This document shows positions 16,538-25,127 of a DNA stretch of 64,000 bases, one piece after another; the first letter of the stretch is position 1; every line of letters starts with the position of its first letter. The translations under genes were made by a program, and so were the position numbers. The DNA is from JBBSAT01 sp044223665 (GTDB lineage: Bacteria; Myxococcota_A; Polyangia; Polyangiales; Sandaracinaceae). The notes beneath the pieces are model-generated. The model was not told the DNA's origin. It saw only the letters and a list, made by a program, of their open reading frames with translations, and made no database searches. Location: positions 1 through 64,000 of the forward strand of contig JBGALT010000022.1 of the NCBI GenBank assembly GCA_044223665.1, in the 5' to 3' direction.

Positions 16538-17656
16538 GTGACGTTCCCGGGCGCGATCGATCCCTCCGTCGCGGGCGCTGCGCGCTCGCTCGAGGTCGAT
16601 CGCTCGGCCGGAGCACGCGAGGCCGCGCAGCGCTTCGAGGGCCTCTTCCTCGAGCAGCTCGTCTCGGTGATGCGCCAGAGCGCCTCGATGTTCGAGGGCA
16701 CGGGCGGCGAGATGTATGCGCAGATGTTCGACCAGAACATGGGCGATGCGCTCGCGCGCTCGGGCGGCGTCGGCCTCGCCGACGTGCTCGCGCGCGCGAT
16801 GGGCGCCGATCCCGCGCCGACGCACCTGCCGATCGCGCCGCTCGGGCCGAGCTCGTTCACGCACTCGGTCGCGCCCTCGCTCGCCTCGGTGCTGATGGAT
16901 CGCCCGGCCTCGGGGACGCCGCTCGACGGAGCGACGGGCGCGCTGCAGCAGGCCGCCGACGCGATGCTCCCCGACTCCGGCGTGGCCCTGCAGTGGTCAC
17001 GCGAGGGGACGCTCACGACGGCCGATCTCGCGAGCACGTTCAGCACGGGCGAGCCGGGCAGCGAGGCGGCCTTCGCGGTGCGCGATGCCCGCGGCTTCGC
17101 CGGCTACTACAAGTGCAACCTCTTCGCGATGGAGCTCGCCCGTCGCGCGGGCTTCGAGGTCCCCGTCGCCTCCCGCCCCCGCGGGTACGGCTACCCGGGC
17201 CCCGATGCAGTCACGGCGGACGCCGCCGACGGCGAGCTCCGCGCGAGCTGGGGTCAGGTGGTCACGGGTGCGCGCGCCGAGCAGATCGACTCGGCCATCG
17301 TCGAGGGGCGCGGCGCGTTCCTGCTGACGAGCGCCGGACACGACGGCCATCACGGCCACATGGGCATCGTCGAACGCGTCCACTCGATCGATTACGACGC
17401 CGAAGGTCGCGTGGCCCGGATCGTGTTTGATGGCTGGGAGGCGAGGTCGTCGGGAGCCATGCATCTGACACAGCGAACCTGGAGCACCTATGGTCACGGG
17501 AGCGTCGAGGGCGGCCGCAGCGGCCTCGATCGCATCGAGATCATTCAGCTTCGTCGCCCCGAGGCGGGTCAGCGCGAGGAGCAGCCTCTGCACGGAAGCG
17601 CCCCCGCGTCGGTCCTCGACCGCCCCGCTGCACCGTCCTCGACGTCAGAGCGCTGA
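16538..17656 (+). CDS. flgJ: FlgJ-like rod protein with C-terminal CHAP/NlpC-like Cys-His hydrolase domain
   Basis: The product is 372 residues from a GTG. Residues 20-90 match the FlgJ rod-capping domain (AAQRFEGLFLEQLVSVMRQ, GGEMYAQMFDQNMGDALARSGG). The C-terminal part is not the GH73 glucosaminidase of enterobacterial FlgJ. It has YYKCNLFAMELARRAG (Cys193) and GHMGIVERVHSIDYD (His274), an arrangement like CHAP/NlpC-P60 cysteine peptidases or amidases that cut peptide bonds in peptidoglycan. A periplasmic wall-opening role for rod passage follows from context. Catalysis is inferred from two residues only. The start is weakly supported because it lies against the repeat array. Confidence 0.8.
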   Translation: MTFPGAIDPSVAGAARSLEVDRSAGAREAAQRFEGLFLEQLVSVMRQSASMFEGTGGEMYAQMFDQNMGDALARSGGVGLADVLARAMGADPAPTHLPIAPLGPSSFTHSVAPSLASVLMDRPASGTPLDGATGALQQAADAMLPDSGVALQWSREGTLTTADLASTFSTGEPGSEAAFAVRDARGFAGYYKCNLFAMELARRAGFEVPVASRPRGYGYPGPDAVTADAADGELRASWGQVVTGARAEQIDSAIVEGRGAFLLTSAGHDGHHGHMGIVERVHSIDYDAEGRVARIVFDGWEARSSGAMHLTQRTWSTYGHGSVEGGRSGLDRIEIIQLRRPEAGQREEQPLHGSAPASVLDRPAAPSSTSER

Positions 17657-17724
17657 CCCGACGTCAACGAATTGTCTCAAGCCGTGATCCCCCCCGTACG
17701 AAACCTAGCTCGGAGCCACACGCC

Positions 17725-17994
17725 ATGAAGATCAACCACAACTCTCCGCAGCCCGCGATCAGCCGCATCCAGTCCGACCGCGCCGGCAAGGCGGGCGACA
17801 AGAAGGCGGCGCACGCGCACTCGACGGCGACGTCGGTGCAGGTGTCGGACACGAGCAAGAAGCTCGCGGCCGCCCGCGCGCCCGAGGTGCCGGACGAGGC
17901 CCGCATCGAGCGCCTGCGGGGCCTGGTGCAGTCCGGCAAGCTCCACGTCGACGCCGGTGCGATCGCCGACGCGATGCTCCGCGAGGAGCGGTGA
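17725..17994 (+). CDS. flgM: FlgM, anti-sigma-28 factor
   Basis: An 89-residue product with the FlgM layout. A disordered, polar N-terminus (MKINHNSPQPAISRIQ) is followed by VQVSDTSKKLAAARA, then ARIERLRGLVQSGKLHVDAGAIADAMLREE. The last block is the conserved sigma-binding C-terminus. FlgM is exported after hook completion, freeing FliA. The spacer upstream (17657-17724) is less GC-rich and contains CTCAAGCCGTGAT, which vaguely resembles a sigma-28 -10 region but has no clean -35. It overlaps flgN by 4 bp. Confidence 0.93.
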   Translation: MKINHNSPQPAISRIQSDRAGKAGDKKAAHAHSTATSVQVSDTSKKLAAARAPEVPDEARIERLRGLVQSGKLHVDAGAIADAMLREER

Positions 17995-18299
17995 GCGCCC
18001 TCGTCCGCTTCTCTTCGCTGCTCGACGCGGAACGTGCGGCGGCCCTCGCGGCCGACGTCGACGCGCTCGCCGAGCTGCAGGCCCAGAAGCGCGAGGCGTT
18101 CCGTGATCTCGAGGCCGAGCGTCCGAGCGAGGACGCGCAGGCCCTCATCGTGCGCAAGGCCCGCGCGAACGTCGGCCTCTTGCGCCAGCTCGCCGAGCTC
18201 CATCACGCGCTCCTCACCGGCGAGGCGCGGGGTGCCGTCACCTACGGTCCCGACGGGACGACCCAGCTCTCGAGCACGCTCTCCCTTCGTCGTCTCTGA
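17991..18299 (+). CDS. flgN: FlgN-like export chaperone
   Basis: A 102-residue, almost wholly helical product. It opens with LVRFSSLLDAERAAALAADVDALAELQAQKREAF, which is the FlgN pattern (PF05130) of a heptad-rich first helix followed by a loop and a second long helix. FlgN is the cytosolic chaperone of FlgK and FlgL, and these are the next two genes. Sequence conservation in this family is low, so the call rests on helical pattern, size and the flgM-flgN-flgK-flgL order. GTG start within the flgM stop. Confidence 0.75.
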   Translation: MSALVRFSSLLDAERAAALAADVDALAELQAQKREAFRDLEAERPSEDAQALIVRKARANVGLLRQLAELHHALLTGEARGAVTYGPDGTTQLSSTLSLRRL

Positions 18300-18417
18300 C
18301 CTCCCTCGCGCCGGCATCGATCGTGCCGACGCTCCCCCGAAGTCTCGGCAAATCCCGATCCCGACTTGAGCCCTCTCGATCTCGAATCGATCTCGACGCT
18401 TCCCCGGTCCCGTCACG

Positions 18418-18426
18418 AAAGGAGGT
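18418..18426 (+). promoter_or_regulatory. Full-length Shine-Dalgarno for flgK
   Basis: AAAGGAGGT sits 5 bp before the GTG of flgK, a near-perfect match to the 3' end of 16S rRNA. It fixes the start. It is unusually strong for this cluster, where most starts rely on overlap coupling. GGA in an exposed leader is also the core of CsrA sites, so this leader is one place a CsrA domain could act; that is inference. Confidence 0.7.
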
Positions 18427-18431
18427 AGCCC

Positions 18432-19814
18432 GTGTCGCTCTTCTCGATTCTCGGCGTCGGAGCTTCCGGTCTCCGTGCAGCGACGGTCGGCGTGAACGTC
18501 GTCTCGCAGAACGCGACGAACGCGGCGACGCCCGGCTACACGCGGCGCGAGGTGCTGCAGAGCCCGCTCCCCGGACCGCCGATCGGTGGCAATGGCGTCG
18601 AGGCGTCGGGGCCCGCGCGCACGATCGATCGCTTCGTCGAGCGGCGCCTGCTCGGCGCGACCGCCGCTCACGCGGAAGCCGATGCGCGCGTGGGCGCCCT
18701 CGGTGCGCTCGACGCCACGTTCTCCGAGGACGGTGGGCTCGGCAGCGCGCTCGACGCCTTCCAGTCGGCGATCCAGGCGCTCTCGTCGGCGCCCGCCGAC
18801 GGACCGACACGCTCGCAGGTGCTCGCCTCGGCCGACGCGCTCTCCACCGCGTTCCAGCGGGCGTCGAGCAACCTGACGCAGGCGGTGAGCGACGCCGATG
18901 GCCACGTGGGCGACGCGGTCGGCACGGCGAACGGCCTCGTCGCGCAGCTCGACTCGCTCCAGCAGCAGATCAAGAAGAGCGAGCTCGGCGGCGTCGAAGC
19001 GAGCGATCTGCGCGACACCTTCGACGAGCGCCTGCGCGAGCTCGCCAAGCTCGTGCCGGTGAAGGTCGTCGAGAGCGCGAAGGGCGTGAGCGTCATGCTC
19101 GAGGGCGGCATCGGCCTCGTCGCGGCCGAGGGCGGCCACGCGACGCTCGCGTCCCGTGTCGGCCCTGGAGGGCTGCGCCAGATCACCGCGACGGCCGGCG
19201 GCCAGACGCTCGAGGTGACGAGCAAGATCACCGGCGGCTCGATCGGCGGCTATCTGGCCGCGCGCGATCGCATCCTGCCCACGGCCCAGGCGCAGCTCGA
19301 TCAGCTCGCCTCGGACGTCGCCACCGCCTACTCGGCGGCCCACGCGGCGGGCGCCGGGCTCGACGGCGTGACCGGGCGCCAGCTCTTCACGGTTCCGGCG
19401 ACGGTGGCCGGCGCGGCGGGCGCGTTCTCGGTGTCGATCGACGTGGCGGGCTATCCCGATCGCATCGCGGCTGCCTCCGACCCTTCGCTCCCCCAGGGCG
19501 ACAACCGCAACGCGCTCGCGCTCGACGCGCTCGCGACGCGGACGGTCGCGAGCGGAGGCACGCGCACGCCGGGTGATGCGCTCTCGGATCTGGTCGCGAC
19601 CTCGGGCGAGGCCGTGCAGACGGCGCAGCGCGACGCAGAGGTCCTCGGCGCCGCCAAGAGCCAGGCGAGCGCGCTGCGCTCCGCGGTCTCGGGCGTCAGC
19701 AGCGACGACGAGATGGTGGCGCTCACGCAGTACCAGCGGGCCTACCAGGCGAGCCTCAAGGTGGTGCAGGCCGCCGACGACATGCTCCAGGACCTGATCG
19801 CCATGAAGAGGTGA
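18432..19814 (+). CDS. flgK: FlgK, hook-filament junction protein 1
   Basis: The product has 460 residues, within the normal range. The N-terminal LFSILGVGASGLRAATVGVN and VVSQNATNAATPGYTRREV is the FlgK signature. The C-terminal SGVSSDDEMVALTQYQRAYQ and ASLKVVQAADDMLQDLI is the matching terminal coiled-coil helix. FlgK joins hook to filament with FlgL. A variable Ala-rich domain in the middle is expected. The strong ribosome site and the 132-bp leader suggest it is made at a high level. flgL follows after 52 bp. Confidence 0.95.
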   Translation: MSLFSILGVGASGLRAATVGVNVVSQNATNAATPGYTRREVLQSPLPGPPIGGNGVEASGPARTIDRFVERRLLGATAAHAEADARVGALGALDATFSEDGGLGSALDAFQSAIQALSSAPADGPTRSQVLASADALSTAFQRASSNLTQAVSDADGHVGDAVGTANGLVAQLDSLQQQIKKSELGGVEASDLRDTFDERLRELAKLVPVKVVESAKGVSVMLEGGIGLVAAEGGHATLASRVGPGGLRQITATAGGQTLEVTSKITGGSIGGYLAARDRILPTAQAQLDQLASDVATAYSAAHAAGAGLDGVTGRQLFTVPATVAGAAGAFSVSIDVAGYPDRIAAASDPSLPQGDNRNALALDALATRTVASGGTRTPGDALSDLVATSGEAVQTAQRDAEVLGAAKSQASALRSAVSGVSSDDEMVALTQYQRAYQASLKVVQAADDMLQDLIAMKR

Positions 19815-19866
19815 AGCCAGCGTCCAATTCGGACGATGGAGATCTCGACGGAAGAAGAAGCAGAAG

Positions 19867-20745
19867 ATGCGCGTCACCGACTCGATGATCACGGAGCTGG
19901 CTCGCTCGAGCGTCGCGGACGCCCGAGACCGGGCGCTCTCCGCGCAGCGCGTCGCTTCGACGGGTGTCCGCGTCGAGAAGCCGTCCGACGACCCGACGGC
20001 CGCGGCGATCGGGCGCCGCAAGACGGCCGAGCAGGCGCGTGTCGCCGGCATGGTGCAGGCCGCCACCCGCGGCAAGAGCACGCTCGACTCGGTCGACGAC
20101 GGCCTCTCGCACGTCGACGAGCTGCTCGCCCGCGTGCAAGAGCTCGCGGTCCAGGCCGCGAACGACACCGCATCGGCGCAGGACCGCGCCTCGCTCGCGC
20201 CCGAGGTGAGGGCGCTCCGCGAGCAGATCCTCGCGGTCGCCAACACGCGCATCGACGGCAAGTACGTGATGGGCGGGATGCGGCAGGACGAAGCGCCCTT
20301 CGATCCGAGTGGCGCGTTCGTCGGCGATCGTACGGTGCCGGCGCTCGAGGTCGCGCCCGGCGTGCGCGCGCCGATCTCGGTCGCCGCGGGCGACGTCTTC
20401 GCGCCGGCGAGTGGCCTCGACGTGCTGGGCGCCCTCGATCGGCTGGCGACCGCGCTCGGCGGCAACGACCTCGTCGGTATCCGCACCGGAATCGACGACA
20501 TGACGACGGCCACCGCGCAGGTCTCTGCGGCACGCGGCACGCTCGGCGTGTCGCAGAGCACGATGACGATGGCGGTCTCGCTCGGCGAGATCATGAAGAC
20601 CCGCATCGCCGAGGTCCACGCGAACGCGGTCGAGGCCGACGCCTACGACGCGATCTCCGCGCTCACCACCACGCAGACCGCGCTCCAGCAGGCGGTCTCC
20701 ATCGCGAGCCGCCTGCCCTTGCCGGGCCTCGCACAGAAGGGCTGA
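19867..20745 (+). CDS. flgL: FlgL, hook-filament junction protein 3
   Basis: The 292-residue product belongs to the flagellin-like family. The N-terminus is MRVTDSMITELARSSVADAR, with QRVASTGVRVEKPSDDPTAA and VDELLARVQELAVQAANDT further on, and the C-terminus is AYDAISALTTTQTALQQAVS. The conserved KPSDDP motif and the length indicate FlgL rather than flagellin. It ends 5 bp before the csrA-fliW fusion gene, so junction protein and post-transcriptional regulator are co-expressed. Confidence 0.93.
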   Translation: MRVTDSMITELARSSVADARDRALSAQRVASTGVRVEKPSDDPTAAAIGRRKTAEQARVAGMVQAATRGKSTLDSVDDGLSHVDELLARVQELAVQAANDTASAQDRASLAPEVRALREQILAVANTRIDGKYVMGGMRQDEAPFDPSGAFVGDRTVPALEVAPGVRAPISVAAGDVFAPASGLDVLGALDRLATALGGNDLVGIRTGIDDMTTATAQVSAARGTLGVSQSTMTMAVSLGEIMKTRIAEVHANAVEADAYDAISALTTTQTALQQAVSIASRLPLPGLAQKG

Positions 20746-20750
20746 CGACC

Positions 20751-21362
20751 GTGCTCACGCTGACCAGACGCGAAGGAGAGCGCATCGCCATCGGTGCCGA
20801 CGTCGAGATCACGATCGTCGACATCGGGCGCGGCAAGGTGCGCGTGGGAATCCGCGCGCCGCGACACCTCGCCATCGTGCGCTCCGAGGTGCTCGCGCGC
20901 ATCGAGGAAGAGAACCGTCGCGCCGCGGCCGAGCTCGCGCCGCACTCCGAGGAGAGCAACGAGGGCGTGATCGCCTTCCCCGCGGGTCTACCCGGCCTGC
21001 GCGAGCACCAGCGCTTCGTGCTCACCGAGGTGCCCGGCTACCCGGCGATGCGATCGCTCGTCTCGCTCCACGACTCGCTCGTGCGGCTCGTGGTCGTGGA
21101 GGCGACGCTCATCGACCCCGGCTATCCCGTGGAGCTCGCGCGGACGCAGGCGAAGATGGGCGACGAGGAGGTCGCGGTCGCGGTCGTGGTGACGCTGCCG
21201 CGAGACGGCCGCCCGCCGACGGTGAACCTGCTCGCTCCGATCGTCATCGGCCTGCGCTCGCTGCGCGGCGAGCAGGTCATCCTCGACGGCTCGGGCTTCT
21301 CGGCCCGCGAGGAGCTCTCGATCACCGGCACGAGCGAGGCCCCGGCCGCGCCGCCTCCTTGA
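20751..21362 (+). CDS. csrA-fliW: CsrA-FliW single-chain fusion: RNA-binding regulator joined to its antagonist
   Basis: One uninterrupted frame of 203 residues from the GTG at 20751. Residues 1-57 are CsrA: MLTLTRREGERIAIGADVEI, GRGKVRVGIRAPRHLAIVRS and EVLARIEEENRR, including the RNA-contacting Arg44. A short linker follows (58-70). Residues 71-195 are FliW: GVIAFPAGLPGLREHQRFVL, then a YPVELARTQAKMGDEEV block, then PPTVNLLAPIVIGLRSLRGE. The two are normally separate neighbouring genes, with FliW binding CsrA and lifting repression of flagellin mRNA. Here they are covalently tied. There is no stop, start or ribosome site between them. It sits 5 bp after flgL. Confidence 0.92.
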   Translation: MLTLTRREGERIAIGADVEITIVDIGRGKVRVGIRAPRHLAIVRSEVLARIEEENRRAAAELAPHSEESNEGVIAFPAGLPGLREHQRFVLTEVPGYPAMRSLVSLHDSLVRLVVVEATLIDPGYPVELARTQAKMGDEEVAVAVVVTLPRDGRPPTVNLLAPIVIGLRSLRGEQVILDGSGFSAREELSITGTSEAPAAPPP

Positions 21363-21435
21363 CGTGCCCTCGCGGCACGGGCGTGCGGGCCCCAGTGGCA
21401 CGAGCCCTCGGATCGATGGTAAGAGGCGCTCGTCA

Positions 21436-21525
21436 TGACGTTCACCATCGTCTACGTCGCCCTCGCGATCCTGATCCCCGCCATCACGTACGGGGTCTGC
21501 GAGTTCGCGAACCGCGGTCGCTGAG
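21436..21525 (+). CDS. Possible 29-residue single-helix membrane peptide
   Basis: ATG at 21436 opens a short frame with one hydrophobic helix (FTIVYVALAILIPAITYGV), then CEFANRGR and a stop. A weak purine-rich site (AAGAG) lies 10 bp upstream. Such short, strongly hydrophobic frames with a tidy positive C-terminus are sometimes real membrane peptides. Nothing identifies it, and at this GC content chance frames are common. It lies in the 267-bp spacer between the flagellar block and the converging large surface-protein gene. Confidence 0.3.
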
Positions 21526-21629
21526 CCGCTCGCGGCTCGCGCTCCACTCGCAACTCGGTCCGAGCGAGCGCGGGAGGGCTCGCGCCCCGCGGACGGGCCG
21601 CGGCGCTCGATCTCGCGGTCGCCGAGCGC

Positions 21630-24600
21630 TCACCGACGACGACGAGCCAGCGCGGCCACGAGGCCGAGCGCGAGCACGATGGCGGAGGTACCGTCGCGAC
21701 GTCCCGCGACGGAGCAGCAGCCTCCACCGCCGCCCGGGCCGGGGCCGCCACCGCCATCACGCACGCCGGCGTCGATCGTGACGCCGGTGTCCGCGATCGT
21801 GCCGACGCACACCGCGTCCATGCAGGTCTGACCGGGCGGGCACATCACACCGCTGCACGGGTCCGGCAGGCACGCCTCGTTCACGCAGATCTGTCCGACC
21901 AAGCACGCGTCGCACGGGTCGGCCCGAACCACCACGCCGTCGGAGAGCGCCTCGCTCGAGCTGCCCATCGGCCCGATCGCCCGCACGGCGAAGAGGTAAC
22001 GACGGCCCGAGAGGAGCGGTAGCCCGCTGGGGTCGGCGCTGGTCGCCGTACCCACGTTCACGAACGGGCCGGCGGTGACGAAGCTGCCTTCGGGCGTGAG
22101 CACCGCGTACTCGTAGGCGGTCGCGCCGTCGACGGACGCCCAGTTCGCGTGCAGCGTGTCCGCCGTGATGAAGTCGTCGACGTCTTCGGCAGCCGTGAGC
22201 GCCGCGCCCATGCCGTCGTTCTCGTAGACGAAGGTGGGGCGTGGGATGACCTCGCGATCGATGCCGTAGAGGAACCCGTCGGCGGCCGTCACGACGATCT
22301 CGTCCTCGCCGTCTCCGTCGGTGTCCGCCAGGACCGCCTCGCCCACCGGGTAGCGCAGGTCGAGGGCCCACTCGATGCGCATGCCGCAAGGGTCGATCGC
22401 GTAGAGATACCCGTCGGTCGACGGGACGAGCACGCCTGGCCGTCCCGAGCCCGTGAGGTTCGTCGAGACGGTCAGCTCGCCGAGCTGGCCCGGCCCGTCG
22501 GGCGCGGTCGTGGGCGGCTCGTAGCTCGCACCGGCGCGCAGCGCGATGTCGCCCACGATCTCGCCGGTCGAGACGCGGTAGGCGCTGAGCCGGGGCGAGG
22601 CGTTGTGGCCGGTGACGAACACCGCGCCGATCGTCGGGCACGTCGCGACCACGCCGTCGACACGGGTGTGGAGCGTGCCGGCGCTGCGCCAGCGCTCGCT
22701 GAGGTCGAGCTCGAACGAGCGCACGTCGTAGACGGTGCCAGCCGCCATGATCTCGGGCGCCGGATCGGCGTCGAGGTTCGCGACGAGGCCGTAGTTCGGA
22801 TAGCCGGCATCCACGCTCGCCCCCGCGGTGCCGTCCTGACCGTCGACCCACCAGAGCAGGTTCCGTGGCGCGGCGAGCACGTCGAGCACGCCGTCGCCCT
22901 CGCGATCGGCGAGCGAGCCGTGCCCGAGGCCGGAGCCGGCCACGAGCGTCTCGAAGTCGGCCGGCCACAGAGGCGCGCCGCTGCGCCCGTCGAGCGCGTT
23001 GATGCGCACGGTTCCGACCGTCGTCGTGTAGAGCGAGAACACCACGTCGGGGGTCCCGTCGCCACTCACGTCGCCGGGCATCAGGTCGTTGGTCGGGACG
23101 ATCGCGCTCGTACCGAGCGTCCGGCTCCAGAGCGGCGCCGCGTCGACCGCGCGGATCGCGCGGAGCACGGCGCTCGGGTCGCTCGTCCAGTGCACGATCT
23201 CCGGCGGCGCCGTGCCGTCGAGCTCCACGATCGCGGCGTGACCGCTGGCCACCTCCCAGTCCACGTCGGGCGGCTGGACCAGCGTCGCATCCCGCGGCGA
23301 GAGGCGCTGCAGCACGCCGCGGCTGGTACGGACCAAGAGCTCGTCCCCGGCCATCCCGTCGAGGTCGGCCGCGAGCGGCGCGGGGCGAATCCCGTTCGGG
23401 CCGCTGTAGAAGCCGCCGATACGCAGACCGCGCGAGGCGAACTCGCCGGTCGTCTGCGCGTTCGTCGGGTGGAGCGCGCCGTCGAGGATCCAGAGGTAGC
23501 CGTCCGAGCGAGCGAGCAGCAGCTGGGCATACGTGCGGGTGACCGGTGCCGAGGCCCGCGCCATCAGGACCGTGATGCCGCCCTCGAGAGGCAGGCTCGC
23601 GACCACCGTCGGCGGGTCGGTGGCTGCCGAGAGCGCCACGAGCGCTGGCGTCGCCGCGGCGTAGGAGACGCCGACGAGCTCGCGGCCGCCCATGCGATCG
23701 ACGTCGAGCGTGAGCGGCTCGAGGACCATCGACGAGGCATGCGTCGCGTCGCGTGCGCGAGCGGTGAGCGGCTGGATGCCCGGCGCCACGAACACCGTCG
23801 TCAGCGTGCCCGCCGCGAACCGGTAGACGCCGATCCCGGCGTCGCGATCGCCCGAGAGGAGCTCGCTCCGGCCGTCGGCGTCGAGATCGACGAGCCCGAC
23901 GAAGGGGCCGCGGCTGACCTGGGCGAGCTCGGAGCCCGTGAGCGCATCGAGCACGAACGTCGTCCACGACGCGCCGGCGCCGGTGAAGAAGCTGGTGGCG
24001 ATCTCGAGCCGCCCGTCGCCGTCGAGATCGGCGAGGCCTCCCGTGCCGTAGCCGTGGGCATCGCCCGCGAGATCGACGACCGAGCGCTGCCAGAGGATCT
24101 CGTGGCGGCTCGTCGCCTCGTTCCAGTCGAGCACCAAGACGCGGCGCGAGTTGATCGACGGGTCGTAGGAGTTGTTCGTGTACGCGACGACCTCCATCGC
24201 GGGGTCGGCGTCGAGGTTGGCGAACTGGAGCGGTGCGCTGCCGTAGGGGAGCGAGCCGAGGTCCGCGCTCGTCGAGCGCAGCATTCCGTCGACGCCCGAG
24301 TAGACGTAGAAGAAGTGGTTGCCCTCGATCAGCACGTCGAGCTGCCCGTCACCGTCGACGTCGACGAGCGAGTCCTGACCTCCGCAGACGTAGTCGCGGC
24401 GACCGCGCTCCAGCTGGAAGAGGCGGGTCGGCGAGGAGAGGCTCGCGCCGAACGAGTAGGCGACGGCGACGTCCCCGAGCGAGCCGGTGGAGCCGCAGGC
24501 GTTGTCGGCCACGTAGAGATCGGGGTGGCCGTCGCCATCGAGATCGGCCAGGCGCACGGCCCCGGTCACCCCGATCTCGCCGACCGGGCTCGACCACACC

Positions 24601-25010
24601 CGGGCGCCCGTGGCTGCGTCGAGCACGTGGACGCGCCCACCCGCGGCGCTCACGACGATCTCGTCGCCGCCGGCGCCGTCGAGGTCGGCGATGGCGTCGA
24701 GCCGGAAGACGTCGAGCGCGCCCGTCTCCCACACCACGACGTCGTCCTGGGTCTTGGCGACCACGGCGCCGCCGACCACCATCACGATCTCGCGCGCGCC
24801 GTCGGCGTCCACGTCGTAGGTGTCGAGCTGCAGGGCGCCGAGCGCGCCGCCGAGGTAGTGGCGGAACACGATCGCGGGCGCGTCGACGCGCGAGGTCGAG
24901 CTGCCGGTGGCCGAGCGTCCGACGTCGTGCCGCTGCATCGGCCAGTCGGCGTGAGCGGGAGAAGCGAACGAGAGCGCGAGGACCACGAGCCACGGGCTGC
25001 GAAGCGACAT
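21630..25010 (-). CDS. Large secreted FG-GAP/VCBS repeat protein with MYXO-CTERM tail
   Basis: The 1126-residue product begins with a signal peptide (MSLRSPWLVVLALSFASPAHA). It carries many DxDGxGxxD-type FG-GAP/VCBS motifs, for example ADLDGDGHPDLYVADN, VDVDGDGQLDVLIEG, DLDGDGRLEIATS and ADTDGDGEDEIVVTAADG, which are Ca-binding propeller blades. After a fibronectin-III-like segment comes a Cys-rich stretch (DPCDACLVGQICVNEACL). The tail is GGGGGCCSVAGRRDG, then a hydrophobic helix and ARRRR: a MYXO-CTERM sorting signal typical of Myxococcota. It is probably cell-surface bound. An upstream start at 25043 exists, but the one chosen gives the cleaner signal peptide. Confidence 0.9.
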   Translation of the reverse strand: MSLRSPWLVVLALSFASPAHADWPMQRHDVGRSATGSSTSRVDAPAIVFRHYLGGALGALQLDTYDVDADGAREIVMVVGGAVVAKTQDDVVVWETGALDVFRLDAIADLDGAGGDEIVVSAAGGRVHVLDAATGARVWSSPVGEIGVTGAVRLADLDGDGHPDLYVADNACGSTGSLGDVAVAYSFGASLSSPTRLFQLERGRRDYVCGGQDSLVDVDGDGQLDVLIEGNHFFYVYSGVDGMLRSTSADLGSLPYGSAPLQFANLDADPAMEVVAYTNNSYDPSINSRRVLVLDWNEATSRHEILWQRSVVDLAGDAHGYGTGGLADLDGDGRLEIATSFFTGAGASWTTFVLDALTGSELAQVSRGPFVGLVDLDADGRSELLSGDRDAGIGVYRFAAGTLTTVFVAPGIQPLTARARDATHASSMVLEPLTLDVDRMGGRELVGVSYAAATPALVALSAATDPPTVVASLPLEGGITVLMARASAPVTRTYAQLLLARSDGYLWILDGALHPTNAQTTGEFASRGLRIGGFYSGPNGIRPAPLAADLDGMAGDELLVRTSRGVLQRLSPRDATLVQPPDVDWEVASGHAAIVELDGTAPPEIVHWTSDPSAVLRAIRAVDAAPLWSRTLGTSAIVPTNDLMPGDVSGDGTPDVVFSLYTTTVGTVRINALDGRSGAPLWPADFETLVAGSGLGHGSLADREGDGVLDVLAAPRNLLWWVDGQDGTAGASVDAGYPNYGLVANLDADPAPEIMAAGTVYDVRSFELDLSERWRSAGTLHTRVDGVVATCPTIGAVFVTGHNASPRLSAYRVSTGEIVGDIALRAGASYEPPTTAPDGPGQLGELTVSTNLTGSGRPGVLVPSTDGYLYAIDPCGMRIEWALDLRYPVGEAVLADTDGDGEDEIVVTAADGFLYGIDREVIPRPTFVYENDGMGAALTAAEDVDDFITADTLHANWASVDGATAYEYAVLTPEGSFVTAGPFVNVGTATSADPSGLPLLSGRRYLFAVRAIGPMGSSSEALSDGVVVRADPCDACLVGQICVNEACLPDPCSGVMCPPGQTCMDAVCVGTIADTGVTIDAGVRDGGGGPGPGGGGGCCSVAGRRDGTSAIVLALGLVAALARRRR

Positions 25011-25127
25011 GCCCCATGCTCGCAGCGACGAGGCCTCGTGCACAACCGCGGGAGCGCGTGACCAAGGCGCGATCCGAAAAGGTCAATCTGCGCGCGGGTG
25101 CGGCGCCAACCCGGTTGGCCGTAGCCC

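Noticed and set aside
17657..17724. Sigma-28 promoter upstream of flgM
   Set aside because: GCCGTGAT is a partial -10 match, but no TAAA-like -35 at the right distance; not strong enough to list.
17664..20606. A 980-codon open frame on the - strand opposite flgJ-flgM-flgN-flgK-flgL
   Set aside because: It runs across five well-recognised genes and has the composition of antisense frames in this genome.
20738..20760. Split of the CsrA-FliW gene into two genes
   Set aside because: No stop, no internal start with a ribosome site, and continuous third-position GC across the junction; only one gene is supported.
22149..25061. A 970-codon open frame on the + strand opposite the MYXO-CTERM protein
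   Set aside because: Arg/Glu/His/Val-rich with no domain; it is the antisense shadow of a very GC-rich gene that has a signal peptide, repeats and a sorting tail.
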